Of a stretch of 64,000 nt of DNA, positions 53,559-63,529 are shown one piece after another (position 1 is the first letter of the stretch; every line of letters starts with the position of its first letter). Position numbers and translations under genes: made by a program. The stretch comes from Sideroxyarcus emersonii (GTDB lineage: Bacteria; Pseudomonadota; Gammaproteobacteria; Burkholderiales; Gallionellaceae). The notes beneath the pieces were generated by a model. The model was not told where the DNA came from. It saw only the letters and a list, made by a program, of their open reading frames with translations, and ran no database searches. The stretch lies in the NCBI RefSeq assembly GCF_021654335.1, contig NZ_AP023423.1:2045001-2109000 (forward strand), given 5' to 3'.

Positions 53559-54650
53559 TTAGACGTTGAAGAGGAAGTTCATCACATCGCCGTCCTGCAC
53601 GACGTAGTCCTTGCCTTCCACGCGCATCTTGCCCTTTTCCTTGGCACCGGCTTCGCCGCCGCAGGCGATGAAGTCGGCGTAGGAGATGGTCTGCGCGCGG
53701 ATGAAGCCCTTCTCGAAATCGGTGTGGATCACGCCAGCGGCTTGCGGCGCGGTATCGCCCTTGTGGATGGTCCAGGCACGCACTTCCTTCACGCCGGCGG
53801 TGAAGTAGGTCTGCAGGCCGAGCAGGTCGTAGCCGGTGCGGATCAGGCGGTTCAGACCGGGCTCATCCAGACTGAGGTCGGCGAGGAATTCCTTCTTGTC
53901 GGCATCGTCGAGATCGGCCAGCTCGGCTTCGATCTTGGCGCACAGCGCCACCACCGGTGCACCCTCTTTCGCCGCGTGTTCGCGCAACTTGTCCAGATGC
54001 GGATTGTTCTCGAAACCGTCCTCCAGCACGTTGCCGACATACATCGCCGGTTTGATGGTGAGCAGGCACAGCGGCTTGATGAGCTGCTTCTCGTCGTCGC
54101 TCAGCCCGAACGTGCGCGCAGGCTTGCCCTCGTTCAGGTGCGGTAGCAGTTTCTCCAGCACCGCCACCAGTTTCTGCGCATCCTTGTCGCCGGACTTGGC
54201 TTTTTTGCCGTCGCGCTGGATGGTGCGCTCCACCACGGCCAGGTCGGCCAGCGCCAGTTCGGTGAGGATGACTTCGATGTCGGAGATGGGATCGACCTTG
54301 CCTGCCACATGCACCACGTTGGGGTCGTCGAAACAACGCACCACGTTGACGATGGCATCGGTCTCGCGGATGTTGGCGAGGAACTGGTTGCCCAGGCCTT
54401 CGCCCTTGGAGGCGCCGGCAACCAGACCGGCGATGTCGACGAACTCGACGATGGCCGGCTGCATGCGCTGCGGCTTGACGATCTTCGCCAGCTCGTCCAT
54501 GCGCGGATCGGGCACTTCGACGATGCCGACGTTAGGCTCGATGGTGCAGAAGGGATAGTTTTCCGCAGCGATGCCCGCTTTGGTCAGCGCATTGAACAGC
54601 GTGGATTTGCCCACGTTGGGGAGACCGACGATACCGCATTTGAGACTCAT
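53559..54650 (-). CDS. ychF: Redox-regulated ATPase YchF
   Basis: 363 aa, standard length. P-loop [38 protein letters not shown] (switch), and the C-terminal TGS domain ([35 protein letters not shown]). Like other YchF/OLA1 it binds ATP rather than GTP and associates with the ribosome. It follows pth, as in many bacteria. Confidence 0.96.
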   Translation of the reverse strand: MSLKCGIVGLPNVGKSTLFNALTKAGIAAENYPFCTIEPNVGIVEVPDPRMDELAKIVKPQRMQPAIVEFVDIAGLVAGASKGEGLGNQFLANIRETDAIVNVVRCFDDPNVVHVAGKVDPISDIEVILTELALADLAVVERTIQRDGKKAKSGDKDAQKLVAVLEKLLPHLNEGKPARTFGLSDDEKQLIKPLCLLTIKPAMYVGNVLEDGFENNPHLDKLREHAAKEGAPVVALCAKIEAELADLDDADKKEFLADLSLDEPGLNRLIRTGYDLLGLQTYFTAGVKEVRAWTIHKGDTAPQAAGVIHTDFEKGFIRAQTISYADFIACGGEAGAKEKGKMRVEGKDYVVQDGDVMNFLFNV

Positions 54651-54664
54651 GGTTGTTTCCTTGG

Positions 54665-55243
54665 TTAGTTGCTGTGCAGCTTCAGCATCGCTGCTTCCAT
54701 TTTTCCCTCGATGATGGATGCTGCGACATCCTGCGCGCGCTGCAACGCTGCATCGATCAAGACCTGTTCTTCCTTGCGCGGCGCATTCAGCACGAAGTTG
54801 ACGACCTCGGCGCGATCGCCGGGATGGCCGATGCCGACGCGCAAGCGCCAGAAATCCCTGGTGCCGAGCTGCGCGATGATGTCCTTCAGCCCGTTGTGCC
54901 CGCCATGGCCACCGCCCAGCTTGAGCTTGGCACTGCCCGGCGGCAGGTCGAGTTCGTCATGCACCACCAGGATCTGGTCCGGCAATATCTTGTAGAACAG
55001 CGCCAACGCCGCCACTGCACGACCGCTCACGTTCATGAAGGTCTGCGGCTTGATCAGGTGCACCTCGTGTCCGTGCAACGTGGCGCGCGCAACCAGGCCG
55101 TGGAACTTGTTGTCGGCCTTGAAGTTCGCGTTGTGCTGACGAGCCAGTTCGTCCACCCACCAGAACCCGGCGTTGTGGCGCGTGGCTTCGTATTCACGAC
55201 CGGGATTGCCCAGTCCGACGATCAGTTTGATCGGTTCGCTCAT
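54665..55243 (-). CDS. pth: Peptidyl-tRNA hydrolase
   Basis: 192 aa. Catalytic residues lie in [10 protein letters not shown] (His), FMNVSG (Asn) and [11 protein letters not shown] (Asp). It recycles peptidyl-tRNA. The start at [12 protein letters not shown] is standard, but a terminator hairpin from rplY ends 4 bp upstream and no Shine-Dalgarno is visible in that spacer; a further ATG at 55261 lies in the hairpin. Confidence 0.96.
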   Translation of the reverse strand: MSEPIKLIVGLGNPGREYEATRHNAGFWWVDELARQHNANFKADNKFHGLVARATLHGHEVHLIKPQTFMNVSGRAVAALALFYKILPDQILVVHDELDLPPGSAKLKLGGGHGGHNGLKDIIAQLGTRDFWRLRVGIGHPGDRAEVVNFVLNAPRKEEQVLIDAALQRAQDVAASIIEGKMEAAMLKLHSN

Positions 55244-55246
55244 AAT

Positions 55247-55286
55247 GAAAAAACCCGCCATGCAACATTAAATCGCATGGCGGGTT
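55247..55286 (-). terminator. Rho-independent terminator between rplY and pth
   Basis: Stem AACCCGCCATGC (55252-55263) with GCATGGCGGGTT (55275-55286), 11-base loop, followed on the minus strand by TTTTTT. It ends rplY and lies immediately upstream of pth, so read-through may control pth. Confidence 0.85.
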
Positions 55287-55300
55287 GTTCCTGATGCAGT

Positions 55301-55957
55301 TTACTTCTTGGCAGCAGGTGCGGCGGCAGCGGCAGGCGCTGCTGCTGCAGAGGCAGCTTCGGCGGCAGCGGCTTCGGCTGCGGCTTCAACGTGGCCGCGC
55401 GGCACTGTGACCGTCGCCACGGCATCGCTGGCGTGGTGGTGGCCGGCGACTTCGACGCCCTTGGGCAGCTTGATGTCGGACACGTGGATGGAGTGCCCCA
55501 GCTCCAGGCCGGACAGGTCCACTTCCAGGGAAGCGGGCAGGTTCGCCGGCAAGCAGGCGATTTCCAGTTCGTTCAGCACGTGGCTGATGATACCGCCACC
55601 GACCTTCACGCCAGGAGCGACTTCGGCATTGATGAAGTGCAACGGCACCTTCATGTGGATCTTCTTCTTCGCATCGACGCGCTGGAAATCGATGTGCTGC
55701 ACTTGCTGGCGGAACGGGTGCATCTGGAAGTCGCGCAGCAGCACGGATTCCTTCTTGCCGTCCAGGTCCAGCGACAGGATGGACGCGTGGAACGCTTCGT
55801 TGCGCAGTGCGTAATACAGTGTGTTGTGATCGAGTTCGATCATGGTTGCCTCGCCGGTACCGTAAACGATGCCGGGAACGCGGTTCGCCTTGCGCAGACG
55901 GCGGCTCGCACCCGTTCCTTGCGCCTTGCGTGTTGTTGCGCTGATTTCGATTGCCAT
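55301..55957 (-). CDS. rplY: 50S ribosomal protein L25/general stress protein Ctc
   Basis: 218 aa. N-terminal L25 domain ([24 protein letters not shown]) and the C-terminal beta-rich Ctc extension ([25 protein letters not shown]), ending in a low-complexity Ala/Glu/Lys tail. It binds 5S rRNA. It is in the prs-rplY-pth-ychF order common in betaproteobacteria. Confidence 0.96.
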   Translation of the reverse strand: MAIEISATTRKAQGTGASRRLRKANRVPGIVYGTGEATMIELDHNTLYYALRNEAFHASILSLDLDGKKESVLLRDFQMHPFRQQVQHIDFQRVDAKKKIHMKVPLHFINAEVAPGVKVGGGIISHVLNELEIACLPANLPASLEVDLSGLELGHSIHVSDIKLPKGVEVAGHHHASDAVATVTVPRGHVEAAAEAAAAEAASAAAAPAAAAAPAAKK

Positions 55958-56038
55958 TTTACTTCTCCACTTCTAGTGAAGCACTCCGCGACCAGAGGCT
56001 TCGGGTTGCGCGATAGCCGACATGGCCACCGCAAAAAA

Positions 56039-56986
56039 TCAATCCATGAACAGCGAACTGACCGACTCTTCCGCATTGATGCGGCGCATGGTCTCGGCCA
56101 TCAGTTCGGCCACGCTCAGCTGGCGGATGCGCTTGCAGTTGCGCGCTTCTTCGCGCAGCGGGATGGTGTCGGTGACCACCAGTTCGTCGATTGCCGATTT
56201 TTCCAGGCGCTCGATCGCCGGTCCGGAGAGCACCGGGTGCGTACAGTAGGCGATCACCCGCTCGGCGCCTTTCTCTTTCAGCGCATTGGCCGCCTCGCAC
56301 AGGGTATTGGCGGTATCCACCATGTCGTCCATGATGATGCAGGTGCGGCCCGCAACATCGCCGATGATGTTCATCACCTTGGCCACATTCGGCTTGGGAC
56401 GGCGCTTGTCGATGATCGCCAGATCCGATTCCAGGCGCTTGGCCAGCGCGCGTGCACGCACCACGCCGCCCACGTCAGGCGAGACGACCACCAGATTGTC
56501 GTAGTTCTGCTTCCACACGTCCGACAGCAGGATGGGGGCGGCATAGATGTTGTCCACCGGGATGTCGAAGAAGCCCTGAATCTGGTCGGAGTGCAGGTCC
56601 ATGGTCAGCAGGCGGTCGACGCCGACGCCGACCAGCATGTCCGCCACCACCTTGGCGGTGATCGCCACGCGAGCGGAGCGCGGACGGCGGTCCTGGCGGG
56701 CATAACCGAAATACGGCAATGCTGCGGTGATACGGGCTGCGGAGGCGCGCTTCAGCGCATCCACCATCACCATCACCTCCATCAGGCTGTCGTTGGTCGG
56801 CGCACTGGTGGATTGCAGCACGAACACGTCCTTGCCGCGCACATGCTCCAGGATCTCGACCATCACTTCGCCGTCGGAGAATCGCCCGACGTTGGCGCGG
56901 CCGAGATGGATGTGCAGGTGCTTCGCTACGTCTTGCGCGAGCTTGGGATTGGCATTACCGGTGAAGACCATCATGTCGCCGGACAT
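56039..56986 (-). CDS. prs: Ribose-phosphate pyrophosphokinase
   Basis: 315 aa class I PRPP synthase. [22 protein letters not shown] (ATP/regulatory), [12 protein letters not shown] and the PRPP loop [12 protein letters not shown] are present. It makes PRPP for nucleotide, His and Trp synthesis. It lies just upstream of rplY and downstream of tRNA-Gln, the usual order. Confidence 0.97.
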   Translation of the reverse strand: MSGDMMVFTGNANPKLAQDVAKHLHIHLGRANVGRFSDGEVMVEILEHVRGKDVFVLQSTSAPTNDSLMEVMVMVDALKRASAARITAALPYFGYARQDRRPRSARVAITAKVVADMLVGVGVDRLLTMDLHSDQIQGFFDIPVDNIYAAPILLSDVWKQNYDNLVVVSPDVGGVVRARALAKRLESDLAIIDKRRPKPNVAKVMNIIGDVAGRTCIIMDDMVDTANTLCEAANALKEKGAERVIAYCTHPVLSGPAIERLEKSAIDELVVTDTIPLREEARNCKRIRQLSVAELMAETMRRINAEESVSSLFMD

Positions 56987-57044
56987 GAGTACCTCGCAGA
57001 TTTAGGATGGGCACAAACGCCCATCGCGACTTGATTGAAGAATC

Positions 57045-57119
57045 TGGCTGGGGAGGTAGGGATCGAACCTACGAATGTCGGAATCAAAATCCGATGCCTT
57101 ACCACTTGGCGACTCCCCA
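57045..57119 (-). tRNA. tRNA-Gln (anticodon UUG)
   Basis: 75 nt including CCA. Acceptor TGGGGAG pairs with CTCCCCA; the anticodon loop ATTTTGATT reads UUG; T-arm GTTCGATCC. Located between ispE and prs, as in related genomes. Confidence 0.97.
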
Positions 57120-57164
57120 ATTAACTTACTGGAAGCCGTTTAGAACTGCTGCGTCTGTAACGCT

Positions 57165-58040
57165 CTAAACCGCTTCTGCTGCTGCAAAATCTTTCAGCGG
57201 GTGTTGCTGCAAACCACGCGCGACAAACCCGCGCATATTCGACGGCAACCGCTGCAATACTGCCTGCGCTTCGGCTTGCGTGGCAAATTCAGCGAACACG
57301 CATGCGCCGGAACCGGTCATCAGTGCGGGGGCAAACTGCATCAGCCAGGCCAGATGCTCCGCCACTGCCGGATACAACTTGCAGGCCACTGCCTGCAGGT
57401 CGTTTTTCAGCCCTTCCAGGCCACCCACCCGAAAATCCGGCCCCTTCGGAAGGGCGCGCATTGTCATCGAAATCGTATTTCGTGTCAATTCGGGATGAGT
57501 GAATATCTGCACGGTCGGCACCTGCACCGGCGGGCACAGCACCACGTACCACGCGTCCGGCAAGGGAAAAGGCTGCAGGCGCTCGCCCACTCCCTCGGCA
57601 AAAGCATTGTCCCCGAATATGAACACCGGCACATCGGCCCCCAGCGCAAGTCCCAGCCGCATCAGGCGTTCGCGCGACAGCCCGAGCCCCCACAGGCGGT
57701 TCAACGCCAGCAAGGTGGTCGCCGCATCCGAGCTGCCGCCGCCCAAGCCACCCCCCATCGGGATGCGTTTTTCCAGTTCGATATCCACGCCCAGCCTGCA
57801 GCCGGTCTCCTGTTGCAGCAGGCGAGCGGCGCGCACGCACAGGTCCTGTTCCGGCGGCACGCCGTCCAGCGCATTGACGCGGCGGACCTGGCCGTCGGGG
57901 CGCGAAGTGAAATGCAGGGTGTCGTTCAGGTCGATGAAGCGGAACAGGGTCTGCAGCAAGTGGTAGCCGTCGGCCCTGCGCCCGACCACATGCAAGAACA
58001 GGTTGAGCTTGGCCGGCGCCGGGCAGCTCAGCGTATTCAT
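57165..58040 (-). CDS. ispE: 4-diphosphocytidyl-2-C-methyl-D-erythritol kinase
   Basis: 291 aa GHMP kinase: start SCPAPAKLNLFLHVVGRRADGYH, ATP loop PMGGGLGGGSSDAATTL, C-terminal FAPALMTGSGACVFAEF. It phosphorylates CDP-ME in the MEP isoprenoid pathway. The stop of lolB overlaps its start by 4 bp. Confidence 0.96.
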   Translation of the reverse strand: MNTLSCPAPAKLNLFLHVVGRRADGYHLLQTLFRFIDLNDTLHFTSRPDGQVRRVNALDGVPPEQDLCVRAARLLQQETGCRLGVDIELEKRIPMGGGLGGGSSDAATTLLALNRLWGLGLSRERLMRLGLALGADVPVFIFGDNAFAEGVGERLQPFPLPDAWYVVLCPPVQVPTVQIFTHPELTRNTISMTMRALPKGPDFRVGGLEGLKNDLQAVACKLYPAVAEHLAWLMQFAPALMTGSGACVFAEFATQAEAQAVLQRLPSNMRGFVARGLQQHPLKDFAAAEAV

Positions 58041-58588
58041 TGCGCCTCCCATTCGTCGATCAGCAACAGCACCTGCACGCCATCCCGCTGCAGCTTCAGG
58101 CGCAGGGGCAGTGCATCGGCCGCCATCGCAGCGTAGCGCGAATAGCTGATCTCCCATCCCTGCTGGCGCAGCACCTTCACCTGGCCGTTCGCGTCGCGTT
58201 CGATGTCGAATTCGCCGTCCGGCGCAGGCACGGCAGTGACCCAGTAGCGCAGGTCGGACAACGGCAGTTGCCAGCCCAGCACCTGCTGCATGAGGCCTTC
58301 CACATCCTGCGCGGCATGGTGTTTGCCGGATGCATCCAGCGTTGCCTCTCCCGCGCCGCGATGGATACGGGCCACCGTCTGCCCCAATGGCGCCAGCAGC
58401 AATATCTCGTCCTCATCGCTGCGATGAACCCAGCGCATTCCCGCGCTGTCGCGCTGCTCGCCCTGCTTGACGGCGACGCGCCCATTGAACGTGAACGGCG
58501 CATCCGCCTGGGCCTGGCGGTGCACCGCGACGGGTGCAGTCGCGCAGCCCGCCAGCAGCAGAATCGGCAAGAGCAGAAAACGATACAT
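58037..58588 (-). CDS. lolB: Outer-membrane lipoprotein LolB
   Basis: 183 aa. Signal peptide with lipobox LLAGC, then the LolB fold (FTFNGRVAVKQGEQRDSAGMRWVH, YWVTAVPAPDGEFDIERDANGQVK). It inserts lipoproteins into the outer membrane. It sits between the TPR lipoprotein (overlapping by 1 bp) and ispE (4-bp overlap). Confidence 0.93.
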   Translation of the reverse strand: MYRFLLLPILLLAGCATAPVAVHRQAQADAPFTFNGRVAVKQGEQRDSAGMRWVHRSDEDEILLLAPLGQTVARIHRGAGEATLDASGKHHAAQDVEGLMQQVLGWQLPLSDLRYWVTAVPAPDGEFDIERDANGQVKVLRQQGWEISYSRYAAMAADALPLRLKLQRDGVQVLLLIDEWEAQ

Positions 58589-60336
58589 CAGGGGAGGAAC
58601 CGTTTCATCACCGCTTTGAGTGCTTCGTTGTCCGGATTGGCCTTGGCGCTATCCGCCCAGACCTTGCGTGCGCCATCCTTGTCGCCCCGCTTCCACAGCA
58701 CCTCGCCCAGATGCGCGGCGATCTCCGGATCGGGGTTGGCTGCGAACGCGCGCTTCAGGAATTCCAGGCTCTTGTCCAGGTTGCCCAGCAGGTAATTCCC
58801 CCAGCCCATGCTGTCGATGATCGCAGCATCGTCCGGCGCAAGCTGGTAAGCCTTTTCCACCAGCTTCATCGCCTCGGGGATGCGCATGTTGCGATCCAGC
58901 AAACTGTAGCCCAATGCGTTGTAGGCATGCGCGTCGTCCGGCGCGATCTTCATCAGCTTGCGTATCAACTGCTCGAACAATTCCAGCTTGTCCAGCTTGT
59001 CTGCCGCCATCGCTGTCTGGTACAGCAATTCCGGATTGTCGGGAAACTTCGCCAACCCCTGGGTCAGGACCTGATAGCTGTCCTGGTATTTCTTGTCCTC
59101 GCGCAGCAGCTGCGCATCGACCATGATGAGTTGCACGCGCTGCTGGTCGTTCTTCGCCACTACGCCATGCAGGACCTCGCGGGCCTCGGCGTACTTGCCG
59201 ACCTTGTCCAGCAGGGCGATCTCGCGCAGGCGCGCGGCATAGGCATATTCGCCCCCCTTCACCTGGCGGTATTCCTCCAACGCGACGGCATCGTTCTGTC
59301 TCGCCTCATTCAGTTGCGCGAGATAGAAATGCACCGCATTCCCCTCCTTGCCGCCCCCGCTCAGCGCCTGCTTCAGCTCCTGTTCGGCGCGGTCGTATTC
59401 GCCCATCTGCATGGAAATCAGCGCAACGGCAAAAGCCAGGTCAGGACTCCCCGGACTGCTCTTCAGCAAACGCTCGAACTGATCGCGCGAAGCGCTGAAC
59501 TGCTTCTGGTTGAGCAAGGCGCGCGCATAGAACAGGCGCAACTCCTTGTTGTCCGGGTGGTCATCCAGAAACTCCTTCAACAGGGCCAACCCTTTTTGGG
59601 GGTCGCTGTTCAGGTACAGTTCCGCCTCGAACACGGCTGCCGCATCCCATTCCGGCCGCAAAGTCACCGCCTCATGGATCTCCGCCTGCGCCAGATCGTT
59701 CTTTCCGGCCGCCGCCGCCGCTTGCGCAACCGCCCAGTGCCCTTCCGCCACCTTGGGGTATGGATGTGTCACCTCGATCGTCCAGTCGAGCACGACCGAC
59801 TTGTCCGGCGTGCTGCGGGCCGCCAGCGGATAAACGCTCATGAAGGTGCGTCCGGCGTTCGCCGGGTCCGCCTGCAGGACGCTATCCAGGTACGGGCGGG
59901 CTTCCTGCAGCTTGCCTCCGCTCAGCAATAGCGTGAGCAGCATCTGTTTCGCCAGCGGCGAGGACGGCTCCAGTTCCTCCCATAGCTTGAACGCATCCAC
60001 TGCGGCATCGAACTGGCGGGCTTCATAGGCCAGCTGGGCGGCGCGTCTGGCCACGCGCGGATCGCGCGTGGTCTTCGCCAGGTCCAGATAGACATGTGCA
60101 GCCAGTTCCGGCTTGTTGCGCTGGGCAGCGATGTCACCCAGCAGGAATTCATACAGCAGCCGATCGGTCAGCGCCACGTTGGGCAGATCGAGCTTGGGCG
60201 CCTCGGCGATCTGCTCCAGGTTGGTCTTGCCGCCGTGTACCGGCGCGCTATCCGCGACCGGTTGCGGCGCGTGCGCACAAGCAGCCAGCAGGGGGAAAAT
60301 GGCAAGGATGGAATGGCGCAGGCGGAAGTTCATCAT
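58588..60336 (-). CDS. TPR-repeat lipoprotein
   Basis: 582 aa. Lipobox LLAAC at the end of a short signal peptide, then many TPRs (A-x-LAYEARQFDAAVDAF; YARALLNQKQFSASRDQFERLL; LGYSLLDRNMRIPEAMKLVEKAY; LGEVLWKRGDKDGARKVW). Such proteins precede lolB in many betaproteobacteria and probably scaffold outer-membrane assembly. Start MMNFRLRHS (60336) was chosen over M at 60366. Confidence 0.9.
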   Translation of the reverse strand: MMNFRLRHSILAIFPLLAACAHAPQPVADSAPVHGGKTNLEQIAEAPKLDLPNVALTDRLLYEFLLGDIAAQRNKPELAAHVYLDLAKTTRDPRVARRAAQLAYEARQFDAAVDAFKLWEELEPSSPLAKQMLLTLLLSGGKLQEARPYLDSVLQADPANAGRTFMSVYPLAARSTPDKSVVLDWTIEVTHPYPKVAEGHWAVAQAAAAAGKNDLAQAEIHEAVTLRPEWDAAAVFEAELYLNSDPQKGLALLKEFLDDHPDNKELRLFYARALLNQKQFSASRDQFERLLKSSPGSPDLAFAVALISMQMGEYDRAEQELKQALSGGGKEGNAVHFYLAQLNEARQNDAVALEEYRQVKGGEYAYAARLREIALLDKVGKYAEAREVLHGVVAKNDQQRVQLIMVDAQLLREDKKYQDSYQVLTQGLAKFPDNPELLYQTAMAADKLDKLELFEQLIRKLMKIAPDDAHAYNALGYSLLDRNMRIPEAMKLVEKAYQLAPDDAAIIDSMGWGNYLLGNLDKSLEFLKRAFAANPDPEIAAHLGEVLWKRGDKDGARKVWADSAKANPDNEALKAVMKRFLP

Positions 60337-60400
60337 ATCGCGGCTTATTTCGGTGGAAGTCGTCATATTAGCCGAACTCGGCCACGCCGGGGCAAGGCCC

Positions 60401-63400
60401 TTATTCGGCGGCGGGGGGCGGGTTAGCCTTGATACGCCCTTCCTCGGCGAACACCGGGAACAGCAGCGGCAACAGCACCAGCGTGAATAGCGTGGCCGAC
60501 ACGATACCGCCGACGATCACCACCGCGAACGGGCGCTGCGTCTCGGAACCGATGCCATGCGATAGCGCGGCGGGCATCAGCCCGATGCCCGCCATCAGGG
60601 CCGTCATCAGGATGGGCCGCAGACGTGCCACCGCGCCTTCCATCACGCTGGCCGACAGCGCCAGGCCGTTGCGCATGCCCTCGATGAACTGCTCCACCAT
60701 GATCACGCCGTTCTGCACCGAGATACCCGCCACGGCGATGAACCCGACCGCGGCAGAAACCGAGAGATGCAAACCTGCCAGTGCCAGGCCGGCAAAACCG
60801 CCGATCAGCGTGAACGGCACCATCAGGATCACCAGCAAGGCCTTGTTCATCGATTTGAAGGCCCAGAACAGCAGCACGAAAATCATCAGCACCGACAGCG
60901 GCACGATGACTTTCAGCCGCTTGAGCGCACGCTGCTGGTTCTCGAACTGGCCACCCCAGGTCATGTTGTAACCGGGCGGCAGCTTCACCTGCTCGTTCAC
61001 TTTCTGCATCGCCTCCGCAACGAAACTTCCCTGGTCGCGCCCCAGCAGGTTGGCCTTCACGGCCACCACCCGTCCGCCCGACTCCCGCCCAACCCGCGCC
61101 GCACCCTGGCGCACTTCGATGTCGGCGATGGAACCGAGCGGCAGCGTGCCGCCGGTCGGCAGCACGATGGGCAGGTCTGCCACATCTTCAACCGCATCGC
61201 GGTACGGCTGGGCCAGGCGCAACGTCACATCGAAACGACGGTCGCCTTCGTAGAACACATTGACGGCGCTGCCCCCGAACGCCGTCTGGATGGTGGCATT
61301 CACATCGTTGATGTTGAGCCCGTAGCGCGACATGCGAACGCGGCTCAGCGTGATGTTGAGTTCGGTCTGCCCGCCCACCTTGATCGCCGCCACATCTGCC
61401 GCGCCGCGTATGCCGCTGATGATATCCGCGACCTGCGTGGACTTGTCTTCCAGTATCTCCAGGTCGGGTCCGAAAATCTTGATCGCGATCTCGCCCTTCA
61501 CGCCCGACAACGCTTCCTCCACATTGTCCTGGATGACCTGCGAAAAGTTGGTCGGCACGCCGGGAATACCGTGGATCTGCCTGGTCATGTCGGCGATCAG
61601 CTCCTCCTTGTCGGCGAAGCGCCAGCTATCGTGCGGATTGAGGTCGGCCATGATCTCCAGGTTGTTCGGCCCTTTCGGGTCGGTGCCATCGTCCGGGCGA
61701 CCAACCTGTGTCGTGACGTTATTGACCTCGGGATAGGACTTGAGGATGGCGCGCACCTGGCGCTCAACCTCCTTGGTCTTGTCCAGCGCGGTCGCCGGCG
61801 GCAGGCTGATGGTCAGCCAGATGTTGCCTTCATCCAGTTTGGGCAGGAACTCGCTGCCCAGCAGGGTCGAACCCGCCAGTGCAACGGCCAGCATGCCGAC
61901 TGCTGCCGCGACGATCGTCTTGCGCCGCATCCCCGCCCACACCAGCAGGCGGCGATACCGTTCCTGCAGGTTATGCATCCAGCTGCTGTGCTTCTCGGCC
62001 AGGTCCTTGGTCTTGACCGCATAGCACAGCAAGGTCGGCACCAGGGTCAGGGTCAGCAGGATCGCGCCGATCAGGGCAAAAGTCAGGGTGAACGCCATCG
62101 GCGAGAAAATCTTCCCCTCTACGCGCTGGAAGGTAAAGATCGGCACGAAAGCCAGGATGATGATCAGCTTGGAGAACAGGATCGGGCGGCCCAGTTCGAT
62201 CCCGGTCTGCTTGATCAGGTGGATGCGCCAGCCGTATGTACGATGCTGGGGCAGCTCATCCAGCTTGGCCAGGGCAAGTTTCACCATCAACGCCTCGACC
62301 AGCACCACCGCACTGTCGATGATGATGCCGAAGTCCACTGCGCCGAGCGAGATCAGGTTGGCGGAAACGCCGCGCGCATCCATCAGGATGAAGGCAAACA
62401 GCATGGCCAGGGGGATGATGATCGCGACCGACAATGCGGCATACCAGTTGCGCAGGAACAGGATCAGGATCGCCACCACCAGGATCGCGCCCACGATCAG
62501 GTTCTCGGTGACGGTATGCACGGTGTGACGCACCAGGTCGGTACGGTCGTAATAGGGGACGATCTTCACGCCCGGCGGCAGCTTGCGGGAGAGTTCATCG
62601 AGTCTCTGCTTGATGCCCCCTACGACCTTGCTGGCGTTCTGCCCCTTGGTCATCTGCACGATGCCCTGCACGATGTTGTCGTACTCGTTGAATGCGACGA
62701 TGCCCGACCGCGGGCGATACCCGATCGCGACTTCGCCGATATCCTTCACCAGCACGGTCTTGCCGTCCTTGGCGGCGATCACCACGTTGGCGATGTCGTC
62801 CAGACTACCGAACAGGCCGATGCTGCGCAGCACCAGCGCCTCGTCGCCGCGCCGGATCACCCCGCCGCCGGCATTGCTGCTGTTCGCGCCTATCGCCTGC
62901 GACACCTGGTCGATGCTGACCCCGTATTTGCGCAACAGGAAAGGGTTGATGCGGATCTGGTATTCCTTCACCGTACCGCCGAAGCTGACCACATCCGCCA
63001 CGCCGGGCACCTGGCGCAAAGCGGGCCGCAGCACCCAGTCCTGCAGTGCGCGCACTTCGTTGAGCGACATGCCCGGCGCATCCAGCACATAACGATACAC
63101 TTCGCCGACGGCGTTGGTGAGCGGGGCAAGGCCGGGCTGCAACCCCGGCGGCAGGGTGACGTTCTGCAGGTGTTCCATCACCTGCGCCCGGGCAAAATAG
63201 TCGTCGGTATTGTCGGCGAAGGTCAGCGTGACGACGGACAGTCCGGTGATGGAAACCGAACGCAGCTGCGTCATGCGCGGAACGCCGCTCATTTCGCGTT
63301 CGATCGGCAGGGTGATGCTGCGCTCCACCTCTTCCGGCGCCTGTCCGGGCGACTGGGTGACGATCTGCACCTGTACATCCTGCACATCCGGGAACGCCTC

Positions 63401-63508
63401 GATCGGCATGTCCTGCACCGCGCGCCAGCCGACGATGGCCAGCACCAGCGCCGCAGCCAGCACGAATATCCGCTGCTGCAGTGCAAAGGAAAGAAGTTTG
63501 TCTAACAT
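60401..63508 (-). CDS. Heavy-metal efflux RND pump, CzcA/CusA family
   Basis: 1035 aa with 12 membrane helices expected. Clear motifs: FPDVQDVQVQIVTQSPGQAPEEVER near the N-terminus, the TM4 proton-relay DFGIIIDSAVVLVEA, GTDPKGPNNLEIM and the C-terminal GFIAVAGISVQNGVIMVEQF. The DFG..D motif favours the CzcA divalent-cation type over AcrB-like drug pumps. It drives export of divalent metals with the adaptor encoded just downstream in the operon order (63530 onward is upstream on this strand). Confidence 0.95.
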   Translation of the reverse strand: MLDKLLSFALQQRIFVLAAALVLAIVGWRAVQDMPIEAFPDVQDVQVQIVTQSPGQAPEEVERSITLPIEREMSGVPRMTQLRSVSITGLSVVTLTFADNTDDYFARAQVMEHLQNVTLPPGLQPGLAPLTNAVGEVYRYVLDAPGMSLNEVRALQDWVLRPALRQVPGVADVVSFGGTVKEYQIRINPFLLRKYGVSIDQVSQAIGANSSNAGGGVIRRGDEALVLRSIGLFGSLDDIANVVIAAKDGKTVLVKDIGEVAIGYRPRSGIVAFNEYDNIVQGIVQMTKGQNASKVVGGIKQRLDELSRKLPPGVKIVPYYDRTDLVRHTVHTVTENLIVGAILVVAILILFLRNWYAALSVAIIIPLAMLFAFILMDARGVSANLISLGAVDFGIIIDSAVVLVEALMVKLALAKLDELPQHRTYGWRIHLIKQTGIELGRPILFSKLIIILAFVPIFTFQRVEGKIFSPMAFTLTFALIGAILLTLTLVPTLLCYAVKTKDLAEKHSSWMHNLQERYRRLLVWAGMRRKTIVAAAVGMLAVALAGSTLLGSEFLPKLDEGNIWLTISLPPATALDKTKEVERQVRAILKSYPEVNNVTTQVGRPDDGTDPKGPNNLEIMADLNPHDSWRFADKEELIADMTRQIHGIPGVPTNFSQVIQDNVEEALSGVKGEIAIKIFGPDLEILEDKSTQVADIISGIRGAADVAAIKVGGQTELNITLSRVRMSRYGLNINDVNATIQTAFGGSAVNVFYEGDRRFDVTLRLAQPYRDAVEDVADLPIVLPTGGTLPLGSIADIEVRQGAARVGRESGGRVVAVKANLLGRDQGSFVAEAMQKVNEQVKLPPGYNMTWGGQFENQQRALKRLKVIVPLSVLMIFVLLFWAFKSMNKALLVILMVPFTLIGGFAGLALAGLHLSVSAAVGFIAVAGISVQNGVIMVEQFIEGMRNGLALSASVMEGAVARLRPILMTALMAGIGLMPAALSHGIGSETQRPFAVVIVGGIVSATLFTLVLLPLLFPVFAEEGRIKANPPPAAE

Positions 63509-63529
63509 ATCGTTACCCGCCTGTGGCGA

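Noticed and set aside
58534..59931. 465-codon plus-strand frame over the TPR lipoprotein
   Set aside because: It is antisense to a clear TPR protein and has no independent start signal or domain.
60767..63505. Very long plus-strand open frame opposite the metal efflux pump
   Set aside because: High GC removes stops in the antisense frame; the protein is Gln/His/Arg-rich with no motif, while the minus-strand CzcA is unmistakable.
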